A DNA stretch of 64,000 bases from Morchella semilibera (GCA_009192285.1 CM018605.1:2893247-2957246); one strand, 5' to 3'. Shown: positions 24,277 through 36,260, counted from the first letter of the stretch. Numbers and translations are program-made. Notes: generated by a model from the letters alone, not told the origin.

Positions 24277-25089
24277 GATATCCGAAAGTTCTACACCAGC
24301 ATCTGGATCTTCCATGATAAAATCAGAGCTTGGGGATTCATAGTTCACACCCCCGCGCTTCCGCTCCTCTCCCCGTACTGGCGACGGCACTCGCGGATCC
24401 TGTATAGAGCCCACTGACTGCGGAGGCGAACTGGGGTGGGATTGAGAGGATGGTGGAATGTTCGCTGGTGGTACGTCTGACGAAGATGACCTCAGCGGTA
24501 GTTGTGTCTCTGGGATATTACCAGTTGGGAAATTGTAGTCTACTTCTGAAATTGGCGGCGAACTGGCGAGAGATACATCTGATGAATTAATTATCGAGAG
24601 AGCTGGACTCGCAGGAGGTTGCCATTGATCAACTACTGGAGGTACCGATGGATGATCATCAGATGAATGATTCAACGGGAGAGGTGGGCTATCAGCGCCA
24701 TTTACTTCGGCCAGTTCCTGAGGTAAGAAATCATCCGAAAGACCCGGTTCAGAATCAGAATCCTGATAGACGACCTGTCGCGCAGCATCGCGCATGTCTT
24801 GGGCCTTGAGCACCAGATGCCTTCTCCAGTCCCTCTGCGAAGTGACCTGATGAACCACTCCACCGTACATGGAACAATCGCATATCCTACTGACGAAAGA
24901 AGACATGTTGAGAGACTTGGTTTGGGGCTGATGAGGTGTATGCGGCCCCGGAGATAGCGGTGATCGATGAAATGGAGATGGATTGTTTGTGGACTAGATA
25001 TATCGATGAAGATGCAAGAGTTCATGCATGCATGCGCGCAGATGATATATGTGGTTCCTGCATGAATTCACGTGACCAGCTAGCTAGCT

Positions 25090-25430
25090 GCACGAACTCG
25101 CTTAATTAAGGTGTTTAACTAAACAGCAAGGGGTGTTTAACTAAACAACAAAAACAGCGTAAGCGAGGTGTTTAACTAAACCTCACTAAGATGTTTAACT
25201 AAACCACAAAAATTTACGGTCGGAATAGATGTTTAATTAAACACTAGAAAGGTGTTTAGTTAAACATATGTTCTGTAAGCGAAATAATAAGTGTTTAATT
25301 AAACCATAAAAAAATGTTTAGTTAAACACCTTAAACCATCTTAAACTATTTTGGTGTTTGAGGTGTTTAACTAAACCATGTCGAGGTTTAGTTAAACCAC
25401 TGGGTTGTTTATTTTAAACACCTCGGGTGC
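25090..25430. repeat. right subterminal repeat field of the transposon
   Basis: About ten copies of the near-palindrome GTTTAxxTAAAC (xx = AC, AT or GT) spaced roughly 20-35 bp apart, mostly preceded by GT or G and followed by C or A. This mirrors the left field and marks the right end of the element. Confidence 0.75.
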
Positions 25431-25453
25431 GGTTGCTTGTACTACAGGGTAAT

Positions 25454-26497
25454 TAATACCCAAAGTCGCTTATAGAATTCGTGCGACGGAAATAATAGAA
25501 AGCAATACCTGGAACACAAACCCAATAGCAATAAAACCAGGTCTCTTCCGCAATCCTTAACATTCAGAGTACGCCATGGTATTCCGGCTTCAAGGGCCTT
25601 TGTTTTAACCCCTTTCCCCACTGCACTCCTTACTCCAACACCATAGGGCTAATCAGTAACAAAGTGTTGAATCATTGTTGATCTATCTAGTCTCTTCTGA
25701 AGTTTCCACTCCTTAGCTGCTTCCTCACCCGCTGCCCGGCGCTGGCCCCGGCGTTGGTCTCGGCGTTGGTCTCGGCGGATCTGTCTGTAAAATAGACGGG
25801 TGCGATATGGTAATGCTAGGGCTCCTGCAGTCAGCAGGTGTAAGTAACTTTGGTTTCAGTTGGATTCGCACCTGTATCCTCCGTAGTTTCTCGGCGCTTC
25901 TCGGCAGCATTAATTTAGAGAGACATAAATACTGGCGAGTCATGATGTACTCATGATACGCTACCTAAAGGCCTAAATTATTGCTAGGCCTACCATGATA
26001 GTGCCCTTCCAGTTGTCGCCCGCCATACCTTGATCTTCAGTCACGTTGTGGTGGCATGCACACCCCACATAGTACAATGTGGAAAGGACACAAATCGAAG
26101 TGATTAGGTCGCGGCAGTTACGGACACCTATTGGCAACCACATGTCTCATGAAACGGGCCCTTATGGGCGCGTCTGTTAATAAATGACTTTTTATTAAAT
26201 GAACTTTTACCCCTAGTTATTTAATATTCTTCATTTATTATTTAATATTACATCTTTTACCTTTGTCTGTATTCATGACCTGTATCAATATACGATTCAC
26301 CATAAAGGAGCGGGGGTGGTACTTACATGTAGGCCTAGGAAAGAGAGGGGAAAGGGGGGCAAAGAGGTGTCCCTATATGGCTGGCGAGTTAGGGTTCTTG
26401 GCCAAGACTTTGAATCTAAATATTTAGTTCTTGGCAACAGTTTTTTCAAGTTTCTAGTCATTTAGAAGAGCCATTTAGCGGAACGAGAGTCACTATA
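25454..26497. other. gene-free stretch
   Basis: No supported gene. Contains a dispersed fragment at about 26395-26450 shared with 8700-8770. Confidence 0.5.
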
Positions 26498-26499
26498 TA

Positions 26500-26542
26500 T
26501 CAATTAGCTAGTGAAAAATGACGAAGTCATTTAGCTAATTGA
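26500..26542. repeat. 43-bp imperfect palindrome
   Basis: TCAATTAGCTA at the left arm and TAGCTAATTGA at the right, with AATGACGAAGTCATT in the middle, so the whole can fold into a nested hairpin. It lies about 45-85 bp before the ATG of the small gene at 26586. Confidence 0.6.
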
Positions 26543-26585
26543 CTTAGTCCTCTAGAGTGCATTAACGGCAGCCACGTGCACGGAG

Positions 26586-27088
26586 ATGGGCAACGCAGCC
26601 ACCGAAATGGATAAGATACAAGACATGGCAGCGGTCAATATTGCTGAGCAACTCAATCAGATTCTGGCACAATTTCAAATAAGGCAGGACATGAATGGAG
26701 CAGAGCATCCTTCACACTCGTGTGTAGGCCTTTGCGATTTCTTCAAAGAGTCGAGTTGAGCACTGACTCGGACATAAATTAAACAGAGAGATAAACCATC
26801 TTACTCGCCTCTCCAATTCACGGGTAGCTGATGAGAGTCGCCGCCTGGAGCCACTGTACGGTACCGATAATGAGCTGATTGAGGGTTTTCCTCCCACAAT
26901 TAAGTGCGGGCAATAACGCACCAGATGGTAAGTGATTTACCGGATACAATATCCGAATAAAAGCTAAATGATGGGTGCTAGCTGCGCGTATAGAAGCCCT
27001 GCTCCGAGAACTAGGATTACCGGTGAATAGCAGACTGGATGCCAAAAAAAAGAGATTTCGTTGTCACATTGGGCTCATGATACTATGA
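26586..27088 (+). CDS. small fungal orphan protein, possibly frameshifted
   Basis: Probable three-exon gene starting MGNAATEMDKIQDMAAVNIA. Exon 1 ends near 26720 (GT donor); exon 2 starts after CACGGGTAG near 26828 and encodes RRLEPLYGTDNELIEGFPPT; a GTAAGT donor follows near 26931. Exon 3 starts after GTGCTAG near 26980 and ends at 27088, encoding IEALLRELGLPVNSRLDAKK and a final GLMIL. The pattern of a Gln-rich helical N-terminus, PLYG..NE.I..FP, and a LL..LGLP....KK...IGL tail resembles small, multicopy fungal proteins of unknown function; this is from memory of the pattern, not a search. Between GFPPTIKCG and ITHQM the frame changes by one base, so either the gene is decayed or the exon boundaries differ from mine. 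Confidence 0.45.
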
Positions 27089-30000
27089 GAGGGATCAGGC
27101 TGTTTTTTCTTTTAGATGTATGGTTTGTGCTTTTTCTTTTTTCTCTTCATTGTATCCGGGTGGTCTTGTGTTCCACGGAATTTATAAGGTTCCGTTCCGC
27201 GAGAGTTCTTTATTCTTGATTAAACTTTTTATCTTGCCATCAGAGTTTTATTGTCGTTTATTCAGGATATGACTTTGCAGAAACGGACGCTTGGATCCCG
27301 CGCAAGCTTGACTCCAGGCCGACCCGTACCCCAGTGTCGATTGTGGCTTGTATCTCTCCCGCGCAATTACGGCTGCAAGACAGTTGCTGTGGTCGGTAGT
27401 GCTGCTAACACAATATTCTCTTACTAATTTATATAATTTAGCTAGGTACGGCCAAACGCCGAAAGTAGGTTCTGCCTAAAAGTCGTTCGGCTCCACTCTT
27501 GTGAAACGGAATAATATTCTCGCGCTTAATACAGTAATTGGGGGTCGTTAGGTACCCTTATAGCATCACCCATTCTCACTCGTCCTAATTCGGCCTTCCT
27601 ATATATGTTAACCATTATAACGGAAGTAATGTTGTGATATCTCTAATACAGGAGGGAATTTAGCTGCCCTTTTATAACAGTAATTGCCTTGGCACAAATG
27701 CTGTAATGACATAATATAGTAGTGGTCTAGACCTTGCCACAATGCAATTATTACAGGGAGGATATATTTTCCCCGGCTCGCAATATTAATAATAATCCCA
27801 ACATCCTACCCTGGTCAACTCGTTCGTACCTGATATTGATACGCAGCATAGGACGCTTAATTTCAACAGGTGTTTGTCGTTACTGTGGGTGACATAAAAG
27901 GTGTTATGGAATTTATCTACCATCTCGAGCGGGGAAATGGGGAAGACCAAGAAAATGTGATGGTTGCCAATCCCTGCCAAGGTGTGTGGTTCTGCTAGTG
28001 CGTTACGCCAGTGTGTTTCGTATCAGTGGTGATTACCAATTATAGAACATACATTGTATTGAGGAAGCGCGCAAAATCGCCCCCTCTAAAGTCACCAAGC
28101 GATCCGGGCTGGTGCTCGGAGCCGGTCGATCTAACATCCCGGCCGGCCCAGAGGACACTCAAAAATTCCACTCAAGATGTTAAGGGGGTAGGTCCTTTCA
28201 CCCCATAGCCTATGACTTTATGCGCTTAGAAACAAAATTGACATGACTTTAAAAAAATTTAAACCGTATGTCCATCCTTCTTCCCCGGCTCGAGACGAGT
28301 AGGAGGAAAAGCTTGACTCGGCTCGTGATAGCAACTACTCGACTCGAGCTGAGGTCGGGCTTTTCAGCGGCCCCAGATAGGACTCCGGGAACCATCCAAG
28401 TGCTCTTTGTGCAGATATATATTGTAGGGTTAGGGTTGAGTTATTTGACGTTTCGTGGTTTGGGCATATCTAGCATGGTTATCAGGCGGAGATATTCGGA
28501 GAGATAACGCCGGCCTCAAAGAGCTCGATACTTTCAAGTCGAGCAGCAGAAAATGCTCGAGCTAACTCGAATCGAGGACCCGAGTTACATCGTCTCACCA
28601 ACCACACCAACCCCGATGCAAGCTACCACGCCAGTGTGGATTAAATTAAACTATATACATTAATTGTATTAACCAAACCGCGGGTGCTTATATGTAATTA
28701 AACCACAGCTAGGCCGTGTTTATTGTAAACTAAACACTTCGTTGTTTAGTATTCCTGTTTGGGGAATCCCTCCAACGTCCTGTGACCTCTGCTGGTAAAA
28801 CGTACTTGAACTGGAGAATACCTCCCCCCCATATGCGAGGATGCAAGGGCCTTGGTTCTTACTACTTGCGTTGAGGCGTTGCGGCTTGTTATGTCTAGCC
28901 TTGGGGCGCGCGTGCGCAGGGGAATATACCCAGACTTTCCAATCCGGTCACTGATTTTGATGTTGGCCCCCAGATCTGCCTTCTATACCCAAACACCCTA
29001 GCCTAACCCATAAATACATATCAATGTCATTGGCCAAGTCCTTTCATCTTTGAAAGGCACCTTTAGAGCCAAGAACACAGCCCCCCAGGGGCTAGCCGGC
29101 CCTAGAAAGAACCCCCTCCCCTCTCCCCTACCCTGCCAACTACCACTCCACCTTACCCCCATCATGACTCCCATCCCTATATATCCCCCCAGCCGCGGCC
29201 CCAACAATATTCCAACTTGATATACCATATTTCTGATCTGAAAACCCTCATGGCTGCTTATCATTGGACTCCGAGGGTATACTCTATCGTTAAAATGTAT
29301 TTACATCTAAGCTATCCTTCCGGGCTGGCTCTGGCCTCCTCCGCGGCTGCCCCACTTTCCCCATGAGTCAGCAGTTTCGAGTTGTAATCATAGTATATCA
29401 CTCGGTATCTATGTCTCAATCGAAGAATCGCCCCGATACAAAGTTTAAGGCAGGCCATCACTCGGGGGAGATATATTACCATCCCTATACGATCCGGAAC
29501 CTAACCATCCGCCACCCCTGATCATATTTTGATATCTATATAGCACCCACAAAACCACACTCAATTGAATAGCTCTAGTGTGGGTATACAAAGGATCCAA
29601 GAGTTCCTATTGGCCTAAAAGGTTTTCTTTAGGGGCCTCTATTTTAGGTGTGATCCGTCCCTATTTCTTACATTGTCGGTTACACCGTTATAGTTGGCCA
29701 TCTCTATGATCCGCGGGTCAGAATACAACGTAGAACTTTCACGGACCGTTGAATCGCTTGGATAAACCCTTGTATGGAAAAGAGCCTTATACCCAAAACA
29801 GTGATAAAACTACCTTATGATGAAAAAAAAAAAAAAAAAACGCTCGTAAACCCCAAAGACGGTAATGTAACATTATCTCCTCCACCTCCGTCATCACCAC
29901 CTGCGCCTGCGCTTTCATTCCCGCTGTGTGTTCGGAATGCTGATTTCTGCACAGGCAGCTAATTACCGCCTCCTCCTCAACTAAAACACCGTGGATCTGC

Positions 30001-31329
30001 TGTAGAATAACTCTATCGGGCCGCCACTTTACGGGGGGGGGGGGTCGTAAATGCCATCATCCAAGTGCAGGGTCCCGAGAATTAAGGGATTGCGGGGAGA
30101 GAAAAACAGCGAAGATAAAACGGGATGCGCCCACTCTCAAAGCTCCGAGATGCGTCTCTCGCAATTACCAAGGGCGGATGTGGTGGGACATTGACGAGCG
30201 CCCCTTGTTCCAGAATATCCTTGATCGCTTTTACTGTTTCTTTCTATATCTGATTTGAGCCGGACGGGGCCGGCAAAGATGAAATCAGCATGCTAACTCA
30301 CATTCGAGGACAGGGCCTTGGGGGTTCGGGACCCAGGGTGGTTTGATGCTGGCGAGCCATATTTGGGAGAGGAACAGGCGTTTATCAGGGCTACAGGGAA
30401 GTTTGGTGGGGCCACTGGGGGGAAGTAGTAGTGTCTGGTCCTTCCAGAGAGTTGATGCTGAGCGAGCTTTTGTATGAACACTGAAAGTACGGGCGCGCAT
30501 GAAAGGTGGGGTTTGTGGTTGAGGCTCTGCTGCATGGAGGGGTGACATGGATGTGTACCCCGCAGGGTCTTTTTACGCTTGTTGTTACCAGGCTGGCGGG
30601 TTGATTAGGTCTCGCTTATGACATCAGAGTAATTGCATTGGATATCACTCGATGAAGCTCGGAGGGTAGCGCGGAGGGTTGGTTTGGTGCCACACATGCA
30701 CATGCTCGCGTATTAAGGATATGAGCTATGTACTGCCGGCCCCTCAGAGTTCGAAACTGACGTGATTTACAAGTTGCGCAAACTACCCATGCCTTACACC
30801 GCGGAGTCGTTAGAGACATTGACTAGATCAAGATATACTGCCTGAAACGGTGATATTTGCTATATTTGAGCCTACTATAATGCTTATTCTTTCACCCCTT
30901 CCCGCAGTAAAGTAACTGTTGCAGACAAACAAAACCTCGAAGAGAAGACTTTCCCAGTATGTACCAATGGTGCGCAGAACGGATGAAGAATGGGCCAATG
31001 GCGTACCATCCTTTGCATAGTTGCGAATTATATCAGATATTTTCGTATTCAAGAAAAGGTTTATTCTTAGGTAAATAAACCTAACCCTGATATTAGGGAT
31101 TAGGAAAAAGGATATCTACACTGAAATAGCAGTCTCAATCGTAGTTGTTGCTTGTCTAAGCATATTCCGTATGTGCTAAGGGGGACAAGAGCTATGTATC
31201 GTATCTTTATCTCAAATCGCCTCCCCCAGTGATCCGCCTGCACCAGCGGGCCTGCTGCGCTGTGCAAATTATCACATACAGAGACGAAAATTGATATATA
31301 ATAAACTCGCTAACTGACAAGCAAAAACA
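27089..31329. other. gene-free stretch
   Basis: No supported gene. Begins with a T-rich stretch that would suit the 3' end of the small gene. Holds the second copy of the 3415-3500 repeat (27690-27790), a TTTAAAC-rich fragment at 28640-28760 reminiscent of the transposon's subterminal repeats, a poly-A run near 29824-29840 and a poly-G run near 30033-30044. Confidence 0.55.
27690..27790. repeat. dispersed repeat, copy 2 (pair with 3415-3500)
   Basis: Shares gtaatgacataatata, gtggtctagaccttgcca and gaggatatattttccccgg with the first copy in the same order. Confidence 0.7.
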
Positions 31330-34300
31330 CTACTCGTCCCTCGGAAGAAATCTCGTATAAACTCCCATATCATCTTTCCCTTCCGCTCCTACACCGGCCA
31401 ATGATGCCAACATACATGTACCCATCATCACTATAAAAGGTTGACTGTTAGCCCAGTAATGTGATAGGAAGAGCAAAGAATATCGGGGACGGTACCAAGA
31501 TGAATCAGTAAGCTCATCGTCTTCATCTCCATCAATTGATCCCCATTGAATTCGGTGGGCTCTGCGGGTGCCAGTGTTACGTTCACTGACTCGGCTAATT
31601 GCTTCGCGTAGTAGTTTTGTTATGTACTCACGATCCCACCGGTCTGACAGCCGCTTAGCATAGTTGAGTGCTGTGAGTCCGTGTTTGTCCGGCCTCACGA
31701 TGTTTATCCCTGGCTGATCTAGCAAAGTTCGTACCGTCATTCCCACGCCGGCCTTCGCCGCGCGGTTGAGCGCAGTCATACCGCTGTTATTCGCAGCGTT
31801 GACGTCTACTCCGGGAGTGGCCAATAGCGCACGAACGATATTCTCGGAGTTCCAGAAGCACACAAAATTCGCAAGTGCGGTATTGCCATCCTCATCCCGT
31901 GCATTGACATTTACCTGAGGCATTCCCTCTAATGCGTCCGGTACTTGCACCCTGCCATACAATGCTGCCGCCGGTGGGGGGTCACCGCCTCGATCGCAAT
32001 CGATTCCGGGCGCGGCAAGTAGCGCCCTCGTTATCTCTGTATGGCCCAACACCACTGCAAGCCACAGGGGGGTGCAACCCTGCCTAAGTGTATTCGCGTC
32101 AATCCCGGGCACGGCCAGCAGCGCCAGCGCTATCTCTGTATGGCCCTTCTCCGCTGCGTAGAAGAGGGCGGTGCGGTCATACTGATCAGGCTTATTGACA
32201 TCAATCCCGGGCACGCCCAGCAGCGCCAGCACTATCTTTGTATGACCCTTCTCCACTGCGTAGGAGAGGGCGGTGCAGTCATACTTATCAGGCTTATTGA
32301 CATCAATCCCGGGCACGCCCAGCAGCGCCAGCGCTATCTCTGTATGACCCTCCTCCGCTGCGTAGGAGAGGGCGGTGCGGTCATACTTATCAGGCTTATT
32401 GACATCAGTCCCGGGCACGCCCAGCAGCGCCAGCGCTATCTCTGTATGACCCTCCTCCGCTGCGTAGGAGAGGGCGGTGCGGTCATACTGATCACGCTTA
32501 TTGACATCAATCCCGGGCACGGCCAGCAGCGCCAGCGCTATCTTTGTATCACCCTTCTCCATTGCGTAGAAGAGGGCGGTGCGGTCATACTTATCACGCT
32601 GATTGCCATCAATCCCGGGCACGCCCAGCAGCGCCAGCGCTATCTCTGTATGACCCTTCTCCATTGCGTAGAAGAAGGCGGTGCGGTCCTCCTCATCACG
32701 CTGATTGCCATCAATCCCGGGCACGCCCAGCAGCGCCAGCGCTATCTCTGTATGACCCTTCTCCATTGCGTAGAAGAAGGCGGTGCGGTCATACCTATCA
32801 CGCTGATTGCCATCAATCCCGGGCACGCCCAGCAGCGCCAGCGCTATCTCTGTATGACCCTTCTCCATTGCGTAGAAGAGGGCGGTGCGGTCCTCCTTAT
32901 CACCCTGATTGACATCAATCCCGGGCACGCCCAGCAGCGCCAGCGCTATCTCTATATGCCCCATGCGTGCTGCTCCTATCAGCGGAGGAACACCACCGGG
33001 GCTGTTCACATCTATTGCAGGGGTATGCAGCAAAATGCGCACTACATCCTCGTGGCCCTCCTGTGTGGCTAGATAAAGCGGGGAAAACCCCTGAAGATTC
33101 TGAATATTTATCGCACTTGGTTGTAATGTCTGAAGAAGTTGCTGCAGTATCGCTGAAAGACCGTAGTAGCATATAGCTGAGATAGGAGGGACGGGTATTC
33201 CCTCAGACTCAGAGAGGTAGAGGTCATTATTTTTCCTGGCAGCCCGGCCGGCCCATAATGTATATTCCGGTGAAGTAGTTGAGGCAGTCTGGTGGCCCAA
33301 AAAGCGCATGCATCGGTCGGTTAGGGGGCCCTGTTGATAACCGGATTTTTTGAAGTGGAAAGCCCAATTCATGTCGCAATAATTCAATAAACCGGAGTCG
33401 ACGTACAACCTCTGTTCGTCATCCCTGTACATAAGAGTGGTGAGGCAAAGCGTTGCCATTTCCTCGTGTGGATTTTTTGATTCAAAATCTGGCTGACGCT
33501 GGAGATACTCCTGCACAGAGAAGTGAGCAAACCGAAGAGTCTTTAGCTTTTCGTCGTAGATGACGAGGTTATGACAAGCACTGAGCACCTTGGGAAGGGT
33601 CCACTCAAAGTACTCTCTTTCGGGTGATGCCTTTTGCGGGTTTAAGGTCAAAGACTGAATTATTGCCTCCGGTTTGCAGGGACTTTTTGCAATGAAAATC
33701 CAACGAAGGATCCTTTTGGCTATGGACACTTTATCATCACCTTGCTTCTCAATGCTCCCGATTATTCGTCGATATACCTCGTCAAGGTCTCTTGGCAGAG
33801 AATCGAGTGCTTTTCGAATACCAGTTGGTGTTGATTGTTTGCAGATTGCGACAATCTGAAACTGCACCCATATGAACCTGGGGGGTTGTTAATATTTGCC
33901 GACTCCCCCACATGTATGAATGGTGTAACTTTACGTACATCCCGTTGGCTTTTCTTTGTAGCACAGAAATGATGTGTGCCTTCAGTTGGTCATCTGCATC
34001 CCCCTCCAACAGAGGATCATCCTCGTTATCCATTTCATTGAGATTTGAGCGGCGAGCAATCTCAGTTGTAATATATCGGTTGATGTCGCTTGTATTGTCT
34101 GCTGCGTCGATATGGTAGCTTCTGTGATTTCGAAACTCCAGCTGTATATCTTCACTCTTCCGCCCCGTAACAAGAATCTTGACCAGGACCTTGGCCTTAT
34201 TCGCTTCCGAGATTATATGACATAGGGCTCGAAATAATAACCGCCGCTTCTTGATATCGCATTCATCAAGTGCATCGATAACAATTGTGACCTTCAAGAA

Positions 34301-36260
34301 CTGCTCCGCAAGTCTTATCAAAAGATCCCGACTTTCCTCTACGCTAAGAAACCCCGACGAGTTACCCCGTTTCTCTCTTTCCTGATATATCGACACGACC
34401 GCGGTTGGTACCTCACCCGCAGCAACGCATATCTGTTTAATGAGTGCCCTCATTATCGAACTCGGATCGCTCCTCCCGCTTTCTGTATAATGACAGTAGA
34501 AATGGGCAACGACATGGGTGGCGTCTCCCTCACTCTTTTCCCTCAAGTGATCGATAACGCGGGAACTATTTAAAGGAGTGAGCGGAAAGGGTTCATGACA
34601 GGGAACAATCTTGCAGGATACTCACGCTAGGTAGGTTTTACCTGATCCGGCTACAATAATTGGGACAGTTAGCACAGTACCATAACCAAATAGTTTGGGA
34701 GGGCAGGCTCACCATCTCCACTTAACCAGAATATGGACGAGACTTTCGACTGTTCCCAATCTCTATATTTGTCGTGTGCCAATACCCAGCCGCCAGTGCC
34801 TTCCCGCCGACGGGTACTAAAGAAGCGATGGTGGTCATCATATTTCAAATCGGAGAGCCACATCAGTATTTTTAAACGTAGATCCGCTACATGTGTTAGT
34901 CACAGCTCTAGATAAGGGAAAGTGTACTACTCTCAACGAACTCGACCAGTGTGTTCATTTTATGCTGGATTAATTTCTCTACATACCTAATTCCTTTTTC
35001 AACTCATCTGCTTCTTTATCCATTTTTCTCCTACACTCTTTGATATTCGCTACCCTCTCGACCATCCCAACGTTCTCATCAAAGCTGGATACTATCTCAT
35101 CGAAGCTCTTTTCGATCGGCGTTGTCAGCTGTCTTCGAAAGATTCTGCCTGAGATAATTTCTGAAGGACCCTGATCATCAGCCATATCTCTAAGTGTATA
35201 ATAACCAGAGATCTTATACACACTCCAAGCTACACATCACCATTGTGGAAGTGTTGAAAGTGCTACATACCCCTGAGCGTTCCGTCTTTTTTGGCGAAGA
35301 TATCATACACGATTGAACAAAACTCCAGCATGTCCCCGTATGCTCTACACAGGGCCTACTACGGTTTAGCCGACGAAGCAGATCTGGCTCGCATGTCTTA
35401 CCGTTTTGACCTCCTCGTAGTGACCATATAAAGTTGCATACTCTGAGAGGTAGGACAGACACCGCTCCATTTTACCCAACGTCCCACTCAGCTTATCAAA
35501 AAACCCGATGTAGCGAATACCAATCTCCATCATGATCAGTCATTAACGTGCCTAGGAATCAACAGTAGTAGGACTTACATCAACGAATAATCTCAGACCA
35601 CCCACAACTAAGGACGAAATCTCCGGGCTATGCTGAACCATTATTCCGAGTGATATAAGGTACCCGTCAACAGCACGCAAAAAACCTTGCATACGAGCTA
35701 AGCCCCTCCGAGAGCTGCTCCTCTCGTTGTGTTGGGTATTGAATCTTTCCACAGATTCGATGAGTTGGGTTACCGAGACATCATTTCCACCGAGAAGATA
35801 TTGCTTATCATCTTTGGCCACTTTCTGTTTATACCTCTCGATGGCTTCCTGGAAGATTAGGGTTGTTTTGTCTACCGGTGATGGTGGTGCCACTACTGCC
35901 AGTGCGGGGATAGTTGTACGGTTGGGGTCTCTGCTCGCTGGGTCACCACTGCCCAAGCATCGTGAAGAACTACCGATCGCAAGTTGCTGGTGGCTAGGTG
36001 CCAAAGCGGTATTTTCCTGTCCGGGTCCTGATACTCTGGGCCGTGGTAAAAGACAGTTAGCGATCAGGATGGAACGGAGCTTCTTTCATCTGGAAGACCT
36101 ACCGGTGGACCTCTGTCCGAGCGGGATGTGCACTCTCTATGGCCATCGGGGTGTCGGCTACGGGCGGCTGGGAGCTGCTGGCAGAACCATGAGAATCGCG
36201 CGGCACGTTTTCTGCTCTCTTACGCTTGAGATTATCAAGGATTTCCTTTGCTATTTTCAT
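31330..36260 (-). CDS. STAND/NLR receptor: fungal N-terminal domain, NACHT, ankyrin repeats
   Basis: Nine exons on the minus strand: 36260-36103, 36035-35579, 35524-35402, 35355-35271, 35187-34987, 34886-34713, 34650-34626, 34565-33939, 33877-31330. All phases agree: 4398 nt, 1465 aa. Start MKIAKEILDNLKRKRAENVP. Residues about 75-340 resemble the helical N-terminal domain of fungal STAND proteins (DUF7708-like): FQEAIERYKQK, MVQHSPEISSLVVGGLRLF, ALCRAYGDMLEFC. Next come WLSDL, the P-loop GSGKT (about 401-405, on a 25-nt exon) and Walker B TIVIDALDE (about 501-509), then SLPRDLDEVYRRI and RWIFIAKSPCKPEAI, a typical post-NACHT segment. Ankyrin repeats run from about 850 to 1330, including eight nearly identical 34-residue units. 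The C-terminal tail has a hydrophobic stretch (FIVMMGTCMLASLAGVGA). Such receptors act in non-self recognition and regulated cell death; the ligand is unknown. Confidence 0.88.
32104..32961 (-). repeat. array of nearly identical 102-bp ankyrin repeat units
   Basis: The motif CCCGGGCAC recurs at 32104, 32206, 32308, 32410, 32512, 32614, 32716, 32818 and 32920: an exact 102-bp period with no indels. Each unit encodes GHTEIALALLGVPGID followed by a variable stretch (positions after N: Q/K, R/G/P, D, K/Q/R/E, Y/E) and TAL/TAF + YAMEK/YAAEE. Differences cluster at these few codons, the pattern of repeat exchange plus selection. Confidence 0.92.
34626..34650 (-). other. 25-nt microexon encoding the NLR P-loop
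   Basis: The exon is bounded by TAG at 34653-34651 (preceded by a GCTAAC branch site) and a GTGAGT donor at 34625. It encodes essentially only AGSGKTYLA. Both flanking introns (62 and 60 nt) contain stops or frame changes if retained. Skipping it would change frame and remove the Walker A motif. Confidence 0.8.

Larger units (their letters stand above)
20356..24906 (-). pseudogene. tnp2/Plavaka-type transposase, interrupted by two insertions
   Basis: Minus-strand gene starting MSSFVSRICDCSMYGG. The exons are 24906-23265, 23207-22955 and 22904-20356; the introns are 57 and 50 nt with GT..AG ends and CTAAC branch sites. Order of signatures: an N-terminal Cys/His cluster (CDCSMYGG...RRH), the STDGV block with a conserved Asp, WPLLLVNLNLPP, IGFIPGPNNPKD, HAYICVVAADMPG, a CYCPYC zinc pair, the FPPDAMHL block with a second Asp, and YWQWPMERVCGM with the Glu. 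These are hallmarks of fungal tnp2 (En/Spm-like) DDE transposases. A MITE (24140-24276) splits exon 1 and a 630-bp repeat (21490-22119) splits exon 3. Removing each with its duplication restores the frame, so this copy is probably dead but was intact before. The C-terminus after about 20500 is less certain. Confidence 0.8.
16724..25449 (-). mobile_element. 8.7-kb tnp2/Plavaka-type (CACTA-like) DNA transposon
   Basis: The left end reads CCCAGTCGTACA and the right end, inverted, reads CCCTGTAGTACA (10 of 12 matching). Both are flanked by TAAT (16720-16723 and 25450-25453), a candidate 4-bp target duplication. Inside each end lies an AT-rich field of short repeats with the core GTTTAA..TTAAAC. 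Two genes run on the minus strand: a tnp2-type transposase (24906-20356) and an AT-hook protein (19955-17566). The boundaries rest on short imperfect TIRs; they are supported by their position just outside the subterminal repeats. Nested insertions (MITEs at 18150, 19441, 20061 and 24140; a 630-bp repeat at 21490) have broken both genes. Confidence 0.7.

Noticed and set aside
28640-28760. Possible end of another tnp2-type element (TTTAAAC motifs)
   Set aside because: Only a few motifs and no TIR or duplication found; noted only as a fragment.
32041-33072. 343-codon open frame on the plus strand with repeated HAQQRQRYLCMTLLHCVEE-type units
   Set aside because: It is the antisense of the ankyrin array; its length comes from the 102-bp periodicity (a multiple of three), not from coding.
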